Below, piece by piece: positions 9,123 through 19,200 of a stretch of DNA of 59,692 bases. A program made the translations under genes and the position numbers. The stretch is from the NCBI GenBank assembly GCA_934330725.1, contig CAKRGM010000013.1:1-59692 (forward strand). The letters run 5' to 3'. The stretch's first letter is position 1. The number at the start of each line of letters is the position of its first letter. Below the pieces are notes generated by a model. That model was not told the DNA's origin and did not search any database. It saw nothing but the letters and a program-made list of their open reading frames with translations. The stretch comes from an uncultured Lachnospiraceae bacterium (lineage in GTDB: Bacteria; Bacillota; Clostridia; Lachnospirales; Lachnospiraceae).

Positions 9123-10412
9123 CTACTTTTTTATATATATGCCTGAGCGGAATTCATCCTGCGGTATCTGTCTGAATTTATTATACACAATCTGATTGTA
9201 TATTGAAGCAGCATGTATATCTTCATGTATAAGTTCTTTATAATCAGCAGCTTTAGTAACTATTGGTACAGAAACAGCTTTTTTAATCGAGTTAAGATAA
9301 TTCTGTCCTTTTTTATCAAATCCCAGTATTCTTATATAAGGTACCGTCTTTCCCTCGAATTTATTTTTCTGGAGTTTTTTTATATTAAGGATTATATGAA
9401 AAATACATCTGCTTATTCGTGAAAATGTATACTGACGGCATTTTATTTTCAAAATAAAATCATTAAGCTGCAGATACCCGTTAAAATTCGAATATATACG
9501 GGCAGCAAGTTCACTGCTTATATCTTCATAGGTGCACAGTTCGTATATAATCTGATCTTTGTCATTGTTACATTTTTCAAATATTTCAAGCATTTTGTAA
9601 TTAAAAACAGCTGTAAAATCATTTGAAATAACCGGATATATTTTTTTATAACTTGATTTAAGAATATCCATCATGCTTTCAGGAATACATAATGAAAGCT
9701 GTGTGAAAATTGTTTCGAGACTGGAATGCAAATCGTCTGACGTACTGCATCCATATTCAGACGAAGCAAGTATATTACGTATTGACTGGGCGCTTGGAAA
9801 TGTACCATCAAGTTCTTTTTCATTATATCCGCTTCCGATTCTTTTGATTGTCAGAGGCTTTATTTTAAAGTTGTATTTTAAGACAGTTTTTATATATTCT
9901 ATTGCAAGAATGTTATTAGGGCTTACAAGAATATCGGAATCTATATTTATTCCATTCTGTGAAGCGTAAATATGCAGTGCTTTCTGCCTTGCTGCCGGAA
10001 ATGATTTGCCTGATGCAAGCTCTTTCTTTAAAATGCTTCGATAGGCATCAGGTTCGCTGACTATTATATTTGCAGCTGCTTTTAAGGCATCTATATCGGC
10101 TGATTCGCTTCCGAAAACAAAAGAATTTACTTTTAATTCATTTAGTGTTTTTACAGCACCTTCTGCAAAACCTTCTGCACTTGAAAGTGAATAATATGCA
10201 GGAAGTTCAACGACAAGATTTGCACCTGAATCTATTGCTGCACGGCAACGCATGTATTTATTTATGACTGCAGGTTCACCCCTCTGGACAAAATTTCCGC
10301 TCATAACAACAACTGCTGCATCTGCTTTGCCGGCTTTTAATGCCTGATTCATATGATAAATATGTCCATTATGCAATGGGTTATATTCTGTTATCAGTCC
10401 AACAGCTTTCAT
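9123..10412 (-). CDS. tmcAL: tRNA(Met) cytidine acetate ligase
   Basis: 429 residues, the former YlbM/UPF0348 family. It activates acetate with ATP to make N4-acetylcytidine at the wobble position of elongator tRNA-Met. The nucleotidylyltransferase-like N-terminus reads GLITEYNPLHNGH (H14 and H17), followed by VVMSGNFVQRGEPA and the conserved KYMRCRAAIDSGANLVVELP. It is transcribed away from pta; sharing a locus with acetate metabolism is interesting because acetate is its substrate, but that may be chance. Confidence 0.94.
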   Translation of the reverse strand: MKAVGLITEYNPLHNGHIYHMNQALKAGKADAAVVVMSGNFVQRGEPAVINKYMRCRAAIDSGANLVVELPAYYSLSSAEGFAEGAVKTLNELKVNSFVFGSESADIDALKAAANIIVSEPDAYRSILKKELASGKSFPAARQKALHIYASQNGINIDSDILVSPNNILAIEYIKTVLKYNFKIKPLTIKRIGSGYNEKELDGTFPSAQSIRNILASSEYGCSTSDDLHSSLETIFTQLSLCIPESMMDILKSSYKKIYPVISNDFTAVFNYKMLEIFEKCNNDKDQIIYELCTYEDISSELAARIYSNFNGYLQLNDFILKIKCRQYTFSRISRCIFHIILNIKKLQKNKFEGKTVPYIRILGFDKKGQNYLNSIKKAVSVPIVTKAADYKELIHEDIHAASIYNQIVYNKFRQIPQDEFRSGIYIKK

Positions 10413-10604
10413 ATCTTAACTCCATTCCTGCACCTCATTTAAGGCGCATCTTAAGTTTGTACTAAATATGCCTTATGCTGCATAAAAATATCGCATTGGA
10501 TTTATTTCTTCAATATATTTATTAATTTAATATTAATATACCATATTTAAGCCTTTTTAACACAAAAAGAAATAAATTGCTTGTTATTTTAAACATAGTT
10601 GAAC

Positions 10605-10633
10605 TTGTTTTAAGGGATAAATTGGTATATAAT
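10605..10633 (+). promoter_or_regulatory. Predicted promoter of pta-ackA
   Basis: TTGTTT (10605-10610) and TATAAT (10628-10633) with a 17-nt spacer; start near 10640, then a leader of about 57 nt. The rest of the 10413-10696 tmcAL/pta gap shows no ORF or strong hairpin. Confidence 0.65.
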
Positions 10634-10696
10634 TTTATCAATAGTTCAGTTATATAAGACTGAAAAATATATTTACATAAGGAGGAGTCAAGAATC

Positions 10697-11701
10697 ATGG
10701 GATTTATTGACACTATCAAGGATAGAGCAAGAGCGGATAAAAAAACAATCGTTTTACCAGAATCAATGGACAGAAGAACATTTGAAGCTGCAGAAAAGAT
10801 TTTAAAAGAAGGAATAGCCAATCTTATCATTATCGGTACTCCTGAACAGATTGCACAAAACAGCATGGGACTGGATATAACAGGTGCTACAATTGTCAAT
10901 CCTTTTACAGATCCAAATAAACAGAAATACATTGACAAGTTTGTTGAATTAAGAGGCAAGAAAGGTGTAACACCTGAGATTGCCAAAGAAACAATAGAAA
11001 AAGATTATATGTATTACGCAGTTTTAATGTGTAAGTGTGGAGATGCAGACGGTGCTGTATCAGGAGCATGTCATTCAACTGCGAACACAATAAGACCATG
11101 TCTTCAGATCATTAAGACAAAGCCTGGTACAAAATTAGTTTCAGCATTTTTCCTTATGGAAGTACCAGACTGTCAGTATGGTGAAAATGGTCTTTTTGTA
11201 TTTTCAGACTGTGCACTTAACCAGAATCCAAACGCAGAAGAACTTGCAGCAATCGCCGGTTCATCAGCAGAATCATTTAAGATGCTTACAGGTAAAGAAC
11301 CAATTGTTTCTATGCTTTCTTATTCTTCAATGGGATCAGCAAAGCATGATGATGTAACAAAAGTACAGGAAGCTACAAGAATTGCAAAAGAACAGTATCC
11401 TCATCTTGCACTTGACGGTGAGCTGCAGTTTGATGCATCAATCGTACCTGCGATTGCAGCAACAAAGGCTCCTAACAGTAAGGTTGCAGGACATGCAAAT
11501 ACACTTATATTCCCTAATCTTGATGCAGGTAATATAGGATATAAATTAGTTCAGAGACTTGCTAAAGCTAATGCATACGGTCCTGTATTACAGGGTATTG
11601 CAATGCCGGTCAACGATCTTTCACGTGGATGCTTCTCTGATGATATCGTTGGAGTTGTTGCTATTACAGCTGTTCAGGCACAGTTTAATAAATTTCAATA
11701 A
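10697..11701 (+). CDS. pta: Phosphate acetyltransferase
   Basis: 334 residues, the short Pta form without the DRTGG/N-terminal regulatory part. It interconverts acetyl-CoA and acetyl phosphate in the cytosol. Family features include the N-terminal KTIVLPES, the C-terminal PNLDAGNIGYKLVQRL and the terminal PVNDLSRGCFSDDIV segment. The start is ATG 10697, with GGAGGAG 15 nt upstream. With ackA 66 nt downstream it makes ATP from acetyl-CoA during fermentation. Confidence 0.97.
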   Translation: MGFIDTIKDRARADKKTIVLPESMDRRTFEAAEKILKEGIANLIIIGTPEQIAQNSMGLDITGATIVNPFTDPNKQKYIDKFVELRGKKGVTPEIAKETIEKDYMYYAVLMCKCGDADGAVSGACHSTANTIRPCLQIIKTKPGTKLVSAFFLMEVPDCQYGENGLFVFSDCALNQNPNAEELAAIAGSSAESFKMLTGKEPIVSMLSYSSMGSAKHDDVTKVQEATRIAKEQYPHLALDGELQFDASIVPAIAATKAPNSKVAGHANTLIFPNLDAGNIGYKLVQRLAKANAYGPVLQGIAMPVNDLSRGCFSDDIVGVVAITAVQAQFNKFQ

Positions 11702-11767
11702 AATATAATAACAGGTAATAGTAATTAATATTATGATATTACAAATAAATGATTAAGGAGATATGAA

Positions 11768-12964
11768 ATGAATATTTTAGTTATAAACTGCGGAAGTTCA
11801 TCATTAAAGTACCAGCTTATAAATATGGATAATGAATCAGTTCTTGCCAAAGGACTTGTTGAAAGAATTGGTATTAATGGTTCAATTCTTACACATAAGC
11901 CGGCTGGAAAGGATAAATTTATCGTTGAACAGCCAATGGAAAACCACAAGATTGCTGTAAAGCTTGTTCTTGATGCATTAGTTCATCCGGAACATGGTGT
12001 TATTAAGGATACAAGTGAAATCTCCGCTATTGGTCACAGAGTACTTCATGCAGGAGAAAAATATCAGGCATCTATAATAGTAGATGAAGATGTTAAGAAA
12101 ACAGTAAGAGAGTGCTTTGATTTAGGACCTCTTCATAATCCGGCAAATCTTATCGGAATTGAAGCTTGTGAAGCCGCTATGCCTGGAGTTCCTAATGTGG
12201 CAGTATTTGATACAGCTTTTGGCGGTACAATGGAGCCAAAGGCATATCTTTATGCAATTCCACGTGAATATTATGAAAAATATCATATAAGAAGATATGG
12301 ATTCCACGGAACAAGCCATAGTTTTGTTTCAAAGGAACTTGTAAAATTTGCAGGCCTTGATCCTGATAATTCAAAAGTAATTGTATGCCACCTTGGTAAC
12401 GGAGCATCAGTTTCTGCTACTGTTAATGGTAAGTGCGTTGATACTTCAATGGGACTTACTCCTCTTGAAGGACTTATCATGGGAACAAGAAGCGGTGATG
12501 TAGATCCTGCTGTTTTAGAGTTTATCTGTAATAAAGAAAACCTTTCAATAAGTGAAATGCTTACAATATTAAATAAGAAGTCAGGTCTTCTTGGAATGAC
12601 AGGAATTTCAAGTGATTTCAGAGATATAAGAGATGCAATGTATGCAGGCAACGAAGTTGCAAAAGCCGCAATTGAAGCTTATACATACAGAATAGTAAAA
12701 TACATCGGTGCATATGCCGCAGCAATGAATGGTGTTGATGCAATTGCATTTACAGCTGGTATTGGTGAAAATTCACAGCTTATAAGAGAACTTGTATGCG
12801 AATATCTTGGCTATCTAGGACTTAAGCTTGATAAGAAAGCAAATGATGAGGCTGTAGGTGTTGAAGCTGTTGTTTCTGCTGCTGATTCAAAGGTTAAAGT
12901 ATGCGTTATTCCAACAAATGAGGAACTTGCAATTGCAAGAGAAACATTAGCACTTACAAAATAA
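11768..12964 (+). CDS. ackA: Acetate kinase
   Basis: 398 residues, full length for the family. ASKHA-fold kinase converting acetyl phosphate plus ADP to acetate plus ATP. Motifs: LVINCGSSSLKYQLI at the N-terminus, GHRVLHAGE, RRYGFHGTSHSFV, VCHLGNGAS, and the C-terminal AFTAGIGENS. AAGGAG precedes ATG 11768. It shares a transcript with pta; no clear terminator is visible between its stop and the next promoter at 13037. Confidence 0.97.
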   Translation: MNILVINCGSSSLKYQLINMDNESVLAKGLVERIGINGSILTHKPAGKDKFIVEQPMENHKIAVKLVLDALVHPEHGVIKDTSEISAIGHRVLHAGEKYQASIIVDEDVKKTVRECFDLGPLHNPANLIGIEACEAAMPGVPNVAVFDTAFGGTMEPKAYLYAIPREYYEKYHIRRYGFHGTSHSFVSKELVKFAGLDPDNSKVIVCHLGNGASVSATVNGKCVDTSMGLTPLEGLIMGTRSGDVDPAVLEFICNKENLSISEMLTILNKKSGLLGMTGISSDFRDIRDAMYAGNEVAKAAIEAYTYRIVKYIGAYAAAMNGVDAIAFTAGIGENSQLIRELVCEYLGYLGLKLDKKANDEAVGVEAVVSAADSKVKVCVIPTNEELAIARETLALTK

Positions 12965-13036
12965 ATTTAATTGCAGAAATAATTAAAAAATCTAATATTA
13001 TATTTTATAAAAAGCTTTAAAATGCAAATAAATTTA

Positions 13037-13065
13037 TTGACAAAAGTACGGATGGTGCGTATAAT
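13037..13065 (+). promoter_or_regulatory. Strong sigma-A-type promoter of the DUF177-rpmF unit
   Basis: A consensus TTGACA (13037-13042) and a consensus TATAAT (13060-13065) with a 17-nt spacer. The predicted start, about 13071-13073, falls at the base of a perfect hairpin (next entry). Confidence 0.85.
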
Positions 13066-13069
13066 AGAT

Positions 13070-13103
13070 AAAGTGTGAAAAAATAAGACTTTTTTCACAC
13101 TTT
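13070..13103 (+). promoter_or_regulatory. Perfect 14-bp hairpin at the predicted mRNA 5' end
   Basis: Bases 13070-13083 and 13090-13103 are perfectly complementary, with loop TAAGAC. There is no T-run after the stem, so it is not a normal terminator. It may protect the mRNA 5' end, or act as a DNA operator just downstream of the -10 box. GTGTGAAAAA/TTTTTTCACAC resembles the P1 hairpin of the element copies at 20927 and 54508. Confidence 0.7.
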
Positions 13104-13127
13104 AAATAGTATGTATTGGAGACAATT

Positions 13128-13649
13128 ATGCTAATTGATTTAAGAAAACTTTTATCCGGTACCGAGGATAAATCAATTGTTAATGCATATGTTGAGGGCA
13201 GTGTATTAGATACAGGTTCTTCAAAGTATGATATAATTGATAAAAAACCTTTTGAACTTACATTTACCAGAACAGGTAAGAATAAAGTTTCGATAAAAGG
13301 ATCCGGCAGTTTAACACTGGATATTCCTTGTGACAGATGCCTTAAGCCAGTTAAAACTAAAGTCGATTTTGAGATTGACCAGATAGTTACTTTTGAAGGT
13401 GATAAAGGCTGGGTAGAAGATGAAGAACAAGACTATATTGATGGATACAACCTAGATGTGGACAAACTGGTTTTTACTGAAGTCCTTTTATTTATTCCAG
13501 GTAAAACATTATGCAAAGATGATTGCAAGGGCTTATGCCCTGTATGTGGAGCCGACTTGAATATAAAAGATTGTGGTTGTGACAGGGAGTCCCTGGATCC
13601 AAGAATGTCTGTTTTCAAAGATATTTTAAACAATTTTAAGGAGGTGTAA
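13128..13649 (+). CDS. DUF177 (YceD-like) protein, large-subunit rRNA accumulation family
   Basis: 173 residues. The DUF177/YceD family is almost always encoded directly before rpmF (L32), as here, and homologs are required for 23S rRNA accumulation. Visible features are CDRCLKPV and a C-terminal Cys cluster (CKDDCKGLCPVCGADLN, then CGCD), suggesting bound metal. The start is ATG 13128 with GGAGA at 13118-13122; an upstream in-frame TTG (13116) overlaps that site. rpmF begins 3 nt after the stop. Confidence 0.92.
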   Translation: MLIDLRKLLSGTEDKSIVNAYVEGSVLDTGSSKYDIIDKKPFELTFTRTGKNKVSIKGSGSLTLDIPCDRCLKPVKTKVDFEIDQIVTFEGDKGWVEDEEQDYIDGYNLDVDKLVFTEVLLFIPGKTLCKDDCKGLCPVCGADLNIKDCGCDRESLDPRMSVFKDILNNFKEV

Positions 13650-13651
13650 CC

Positions 13652-13831
13652 ATGTCAATTTGTCCAAAGAATAAATCTTCAAAAGCTAGAAGAGATAAAA
13701 GAAGAGCTAACTGGAAGATGAGCGCTCCTAATCTTGTTAAATGCAGCAAGTGTGGTGCTTTAATGATGCCTCACAGAGTTTGCAAGGCATGTGGCTCATA
13801 TAACAAAAAAGAAATTATTGAAGTTCAGTAA
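13652..13831 (+). CDS. rpmF: 50S ribosomal protein L32
   Basis: 59 residues. It starts MSICPKNKSSKARRDKRR and continues with NWKMSAPNL, and carries the zinc ribbon C31-x2-C34...C44-x2-C47 (CSKCG and CKACG), so it is the zinc-binding C+ paralog. AAGGAGGTG stands just before the ATG. It is co-translated with DUF177 and followed by a terminator. Confidence 0.97.
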   Translation: MSICPKNKSSKARRDKRRANWKMSAPNLVKCSKCGALMMPHRVCKACGSYNKKEIIEVQ

Positions 13832-13870
13832 TAAATATGCATTTAATTGTATTTTATTGAATTTTACAAA

Positions 13871-13903
13871 AAAGCATCAGCAGGAGAACTGTTGGTGCTT
13901 TTT
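13871..13903 (+). terminator. Intrinsic terminator after rpmF
   Basis: AGCATCAGCA (13873-13882) pairs with TGTTGGTGCT (13890-13899) over 10 bp including two G-T pairs, loop GGAGAAC, then TTTT. The rest of the gap to plsX (13904-14067) holds no ORF, only a weak inverted repeat TTATAGG/CCTTATAA (13971-13977/13985-13992) that could be an operator. Confidence 0.8.
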
Positions 13904-14067
13904 AAGTTTTTAAAGAAGATAATGGCTTGATTTTAGATATAATATATAGTATATTAGCAAATGGGTGTGGTTATAGGGAAAATACCTTATAATCTAACAT
14001 CTTTTATAATTAATCGTATACCTGTGTATATATAATTAAATAATTATAAGTTGGAATTGAGGAAGAT

Positions 14068-15084
14068 ATGGCAGACGTAGTTAAAGTTGCAATTGATGCA
14101 ATGGGTGGCGACAATGCCCCTGTTGATATAATAAAAGGTGCTGTAGATGCTGTTAATGAAGAAAATGGTGTCAACATACTGTTAGTGGGCAAGGAAACTG
14201 TTTTAAACAGCGTGCTTGCTAAATATACATATGATAAAAACAGAATTACTGTTGTAAATGCAGAAGAAGTTATTGAAACAGGTGAACATCCGGTTGAAGC
14301 CATAAGAAAGAAGAAGGATTCATCTTTGGTTAAAGCATTATATCTGGTTAAACAAAAAGAGGCTGATGCTTTTATTTCCGCAGGTAATTCGGGAGCTATT
14401 CTTGTAGGCGGTCAGACAATAGTTGGAAGAATAAAAGGAGTTGAAAGACCTCCAATGGCACCACTTATTCCAACTGAAAAAGGATTTTCACTTCTTGTTG
14501 ACAGTGGCGCAAATGTTGATTCAAGACCATCATTTTTAGTACAATGGGCGAAAATGGGCACGATTTATATGGAAAATGTACTTGGTATAAAGAATCCAAA
14601 GGTTGCAATCGTCAATGTAGGTCTTGAGGAAAATAAAGGCAATCAGCTTGTAAAGGATACATATCCTCTGCTTAAAGAGTGTAAGGATATCAATTTTGTT
14701 GGCAGCATTGAAGCGCGTAATATTCCTAAGGGCGATGCTGATATAATAGTTTGTGATGCTTTTGTTGGAAATGTCATTCTTAAATTATTCGAGGGTGTTG
14801 GTTCAACTTTTATGCATAAAATTAAAGCTACAATGATGTCAAGCTTTAAGACAAAGATAGGAGCTCTTCTGATTAAAAAGTCATTAAAGGAAACACTTAG
14901 TGATTTTGATGCAACAAAGCAGGGCGGTGCTCCGCTTATAGGTCTTAACGGACTTGTTGTAAAAGTTCATGGCAATTCAAAATCAAGCGAAATAAAATAT
15001 GCTGTAAAGCAGTGCAAAAAATTCACTGAAGGAAAAATAAATGAAAAGATTATAAAGTCGATTTCAGCAGAAAAGCTTGATTAG
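14068..15084 (+). CDS. plsX: Phosphate acyltransferase PlsX
   Basis: 338 residues. It converts acyl-ACP and phosphate into acyl phosphate, which PlsY (35021 in this window) uses to acylate glycerol-3-phosphate; GpsA (35702) supplies that glycerol phosphate. Motifs: VAIDAMGGDNAP at the N-terminus, ISAGNSGA, VKDTYPLL and the DAFVGNVILK segment. acpP lies directly downstream; fabD and fabG, which often separate plsX and acpP, are absent here. Confidence 0.97.
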   Translation: MADVVKVAIDAMGGDNAPVDIIKGAVDAVNEENGVNILLVGKETVLNSVLAKYTYDKNRITVVNAEEVIETGEHPVEAIRKKKDSSLVKALYLVKQKEADAFISAGNSGAILVGGQTIVGRIKGVERPPMAPLIPTEKGFSLLVDSGANVDSRPSFLVQWAKMGTIYMENVLGIKNPKVAIVNVGLEENKGNQLVKDTYPLLKECKDINFVGSIEARNIPKGDADIIVCDAFVGNVILKLFEGVGSTFMHKIKATMMSSFKTKIGALLIKKSLKETLSDFDATKQGGAPLIGLNGLVVKVHGNSKSSEIKYAVKQCKKFTEGKINEKIIKSISAEKLD

Positions 15085-15192
15085 TATTATTTTTGGTATT
15101 AATTTATTCTGTTCTTATTTGCAGAGTAGATAATTAATATAAAGCAATATATTTTTTTAAGATTATTATTAGGAAACGAAAGGATATGTATT

Positions 15193-15423
15193 ATGGAGTT
15201 TGAAAAGTTACAGAACATTATTGCTGATGTATTAAACGTTGAAAAGGATAAGATTACAATGGATACAACATTCGTTGATGATCTTGGCGCTGATTCACTT
15301 GACATTTTCCAGATTATCATGGGAATTGAAGATGAATTTGATATTAAAATACCTGATGATGCAGCAGAAAAGATTGTTACTGTTGCAGATGCTGTAGAAC
15401 AGATAAAATCAGCTGCTAATTAA
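15193..15423 (+). CDS. acpP: Acyl carrier protein
   Basis: 76 residues, acidic. The phosphopantetheine-attachment site is Ser35 in DLGADSLD. The preceding 108-nt gap has no other gene. AAAGGA (15178-15183) precedes ATG 15193. It supplies acyl-ACP to PlsX. rnc and smc follow, the classic order in Gram-positive bacteria and many others. Confidence 0.98.
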   Translation: MEFEKLQNIIADVLNVEKDKITMDTTFVDDLGADSLDIFQIIMGIEDEFDIKIPDDAAEKIVTVADAVEQIKSAAN

Positions 15424-15446
15424 TAATTTCTAAGATTTTTTATGAT

Positions 15447-15483
15447 TATGAGGCTGTCAAATATTTGGCGGTCTCATAGTTTT
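15447..15483 (+). terminator. Probable weak terminator or attenuator after acpP
   Basis: A 15-bp imperfect stem runs from TATGAG (15447) to CTCATA (ending 15478), with several G-T pairs and a very short loop, followed by GTTTTA. It may reduce read-through into rnc rather than stop it. Confidence 0.5.
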
Positions 15484-15527
15484 ATCTGAAAATTAAGTAT
15501 TTGCTGTGGGAGGAATATTGTAAATAT

Positions 15528-16244
15528 ATGAAACACAATAATGATTTGGACAGGTTTCAGGATATTATAGATTATAAATTCAATAATGTCAGACTGTTAA
15601 AGAATGCATTGACACACAGTTCGTATGCCAATGAGAAAAAAACAGGTGATTTTAAGGACAATGAACGCCTTGAATTTTTAGGAGATGCCGTACTTGAACT
15701 GATATCAAGTGATTTTATTTATAATAATCACAGTGATATGAATGAAGGCAGGATGACGCGGCTGCGCGCCAGCATAGTTTGTGAGCCTACGCTTGCAATG
15801 TGTGCAAGAGATATTAAACTGAATGAGTATATTATGCTTGGAAAGGGCGAAGAACTTACAGGTGGAAGAAACAGAGATTCTATAGTTTCAGATGCATTTG
15901 AAGCACTTATCGGTTCGATATATCTGGATGGTGGTTTTGCTAATGCAAAAAAATTTGTGCAAAATTATGTGCTTGGAGATCTGGAAGACAAGCAACTTTT
16001 TTACGATAGCAAAACTATCCTTCAGGAAGTAGTACAGTCAAAGGGAATGGAGGTTGAATATGTCCTTTTGGGTGAAAGAGGCCCTGAACATGATAAGACT
16101 TTTATAGCAGAAGCTAAAACAGAGGGTATGTTTGACGTTACAGGAGAAGGACATACAAAAAAAGCTGCACAGCAGAAAGCTGCATATAATGCACTTATTT
16201 ATTTAAAAAAGAACGGAACAGATATTAATTTGAAGGGAAATTAA
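15528..16244 (+). CDS. rnc: Ribonuclease III
   Basis: 238 residues. Double-strand-specific endonuclease for rRNA precursor processing. The signature NERLEFLGDAVLEL is at 45-58, the second catalytic segment DAFEALIGSIYLDGG is further on, and a C-terminal double-stranded-RNA-binding domain runs from about 160 (ILQEVVQSKG ... KKAAQQKAA). ATG 15528 gives a family-like N-terminus, but the GGGAGG (15508-15513) is 14 nt away; TTG 15501 is the in-frame alternative and lacks a site. smc begins 2 nt after the stop. Confidence 0.95.
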   Translation: MKHNNDLDRFQDIIDYKFNNVRLLKNALTHSSYANEKKTGDFKDNERLEFLGDAVLELISSDFIYNNHSDMNEGRMTRLRASIVCEPTLAMCARDIKLNEYIMLGKGEELTGGRNRDSIVSDAFEALIGSIYLDGGFANAKKFVQNYVLGDLEDKQLFYDSKTILQEVVQSKGMEVEYVLLGERGPEHDKTFIAEAKTEGMFDVTGEGHTKKAAQQKAAYNALIYLKKNGTDINLKGN

Positions 16245-16246
16245 TA

Positions 16247-19200
16247 ATGTATTTAAAAAGTATAGAAATACAAGGCTTTAAATCTTTCGCAAACAAAATT
16301 GTATTCGATTTCCATAATGGTATTACAGGTATTGTCGGACCGAATGGCTCGGGAAAAAGTAATGTAGCTGATGCTGTCAGATGGGTATTAGGTGAACAAA
16401 GTGCAAAACAGCTTAGAGGTGCAAAAATGGAAGATGTTATTTTTGCCGGAACGCAGGCAAGAAAGCCGGTTGGTTTTGCTTATGTGTCAATAACACTTGA
16501 TAATTCTGACCACGCACTTCCTGTAGAATATAATGAAGTTACAGTTTCAAGACGCGTATACAGATCTGGAGAAAGCGAATATAAAATTAATGGACATACA
16601 TGCCGCTTAAAGGATATCTCAGAACTATTTTATGATACAGGTATTGGTAAAGAAGGTTATTCGATTATCGGACAGGGACAGATCGATAAGATATTAAGCG
16701 GTAAGCCTGAGGAGCGAAGAGAACTTTTTGATGAGGCTGCCGGAATTGTCAAATTTAAGAGACGTAAAAGTGCTGCGTTAAAAAAACTTGAGAATGAACG
16801 AAACAATCTTGTACGTGTAAATGATATTCTTTCTGAATTGGAAAAACAGGTAGGGCCTCTTGAAAAGCAGTCAGAAAAGGCAAAGGAATACCTGCAGTTA
16901 AAAGAAAATTTAAAAATATATGATGTAAATGGTTTTTTACTTGAAACGGATAAAGTTAAGACTGATATTAAAGATCTTGAAGAAAAAATTGATATTGCAG
17001 ATGCTGATCTTGAAACAGCAAAAGAACAATACGAAAACACAAAAACTGAATATGAGACTGCAGAAAATCAGCTTCAGGAAATAAATTCTAAAATTGACGG
17101 GATCAATGAACAGCTTACTAATCAGGGAATGAATAAACAGAAGCTCGAAGGCAGTATTAATCTTTTTTCTGAACAGATTAAAACAATTGAGGCCAACAAT
17201 AAGCATTATGGTGCAAGAATTGAGTCAATAAAATCAGAACTTGATACTAAAAATGATAATATATCGGATCTTTTTAAAGATAAAGAAAAATTATCGGAAA
17301 AGCTTGATGAATATAAGCAAATGCAGGCTGATGTCCAGGCAGCCCATGATGATATTATCTTTAAAATTAATAATTTATCAAAGGAAATTGACAACAATAA
17401 AGATGATATTTTCAGAATATTAAATCAGAAGTCTAATATTAAAGAGGATAATCAGAGGCTTAAGACGCTTCTTGAACAGCTTAATATTAAAAAAGCTGAG
17501 CTTAGCAGCAGCATTATTAAGGGGAAGAGTGAAGAAAAGGCCCAGCATCTTATAATTGAGGATTACAGCAGTAAATTAAATGAATCAAATTCCAGGATAT
17601 TATCTTTAACAGACAGTATAAACAATTTAAATAATAATATAGCAGTTTTGCGTACAGAAATCACAGAGAAAAATACTGCAATTGATAAAGCACAGCAGCA
17701 ATATCACAGAGAAAAATCAAAACTTGAATCTCTTATAAATATTACGGAACGTTACGATGGTTATGGTAACAGTATTCGTAAGATTATGGAATTAAAACAG
17801 GAAAACAGTGGTATTCTTGGCGTTATTGCTGATATAATAAAGGTTGAGAAAAAATATGAAGTTGCAATAGAAACAGCACTTGGTGGAACTATTCAGAATA
17901 TTGTTACTGATAATGAGTCAACTGCAAAAGATCTTATCAGCTATTTAAAAACTAACAGGTTTGGCCGTGCAACATTTTTACCGATCTCTGCCATTCAGAT
18001 AAGAAATACACTTGAGAACGACCCATGCATAAGAGAAAAGGGAGCTGTTGGTGTCGCAAGTGATCTTGTAAGAGTTTCATTTGAATATGAAAAGCTTACG
18101 AAATATTTACTTGGAAGAATACTTGTTGTTGATAATATAGACAATGCACTTGCCATTGCAAGAAAGTACAAACATTCTATCAGAATAGTAACACTTGAGG
18201 GTGAACAGCTTAATCCGGGCGGTTCTATGACAGGTGGTGCATTTAAAAATTCAAGTAATCTGCTTGGACGCCGGCGCGAAATTGAAGAACTTAAGAAAAA
18301 TGTTTCAGAAAGCAGCAGATACATATCCGCTTCAAAACAGGAACTTTCCGATAAAAGAAAAGAACTTTCATCATTACGGGAACAGCTTGAATCAAACAAT
18401 AAGATGATGCGGGATTATCAGATTGAAAAGAATACACTGGAGCTTAATCTTAAACAGGCTGTCAGCAAAAAAGAAGAAATTATTAATTCATACAGTGATT
18501 TTAAAGAACAGTCTGATGACGTTGATAAAGAGATACAGGATATTTCAGGAAAACTCGAAAATGTATCGGGCGATCTTGCAACTCTTGATAACAAAAATGC
18601 ATCTTCGCAGAAAGAAATAGAAGAGCTGAGTCTTAAACTTGAAGAAATGAAACAAAAGGAAAGTCATCATATTACTGAAATTGAAAATGTCAAGATAAAG
18701 TATTCTTCTGTCTTACAAAAATGTTCATTTATTGATGAAAATATAGAACGTATAAAAAGCGAAATTGACAAGCTTAATACAGAGAATAGCGAATTACTTG
18801 AAAAAATTTCAGGCACAGATAACGATATAGCGGCCAAAAAAAATGAAATCAATGAAGCAAAGGCAGCTATTAAAGATGCTGATGATGCAATCAATTCCTT
18901 TAATATCAAAATATCTGAATTCAAAGCAGAACGTGAAAAAGTTAATATGAGTCATAAAGCCTTTTTTGAAAAACGTGAAAAGCTTAATGAACAGATTACT
19001 TCACTTGATAAGGAATGCTTCAGACTTAATGCACAATATGAGAAACAGCAGGATATGCTTGACAGTCTGACTGATTATATGTGGAATGAGTATGAGCTTA
19101 CATATAGTCGTGCATTAGAATTAAAAAACCCTGAAATAAATAACCTTTCAGATATAAAGAAAAATATATCTGAACTCAAATCCAAAATCAGGCAGCTGGG

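Noticed and set aside
13971..13992. TTATAGG/CCTTATAA upstream of plsX as a FapR operator
   Set aside because: It is imperfect and does not match the FapR consensus as I know it; kept only as a weak inverted repeat.
16657..17040. Ser/Phe-rich - strand ORFs inside smc and similar ORFs opposite other genes
   Set aside because: They are shadows of well-supported + strand genes and have no own ribosome binding sites or motifs.
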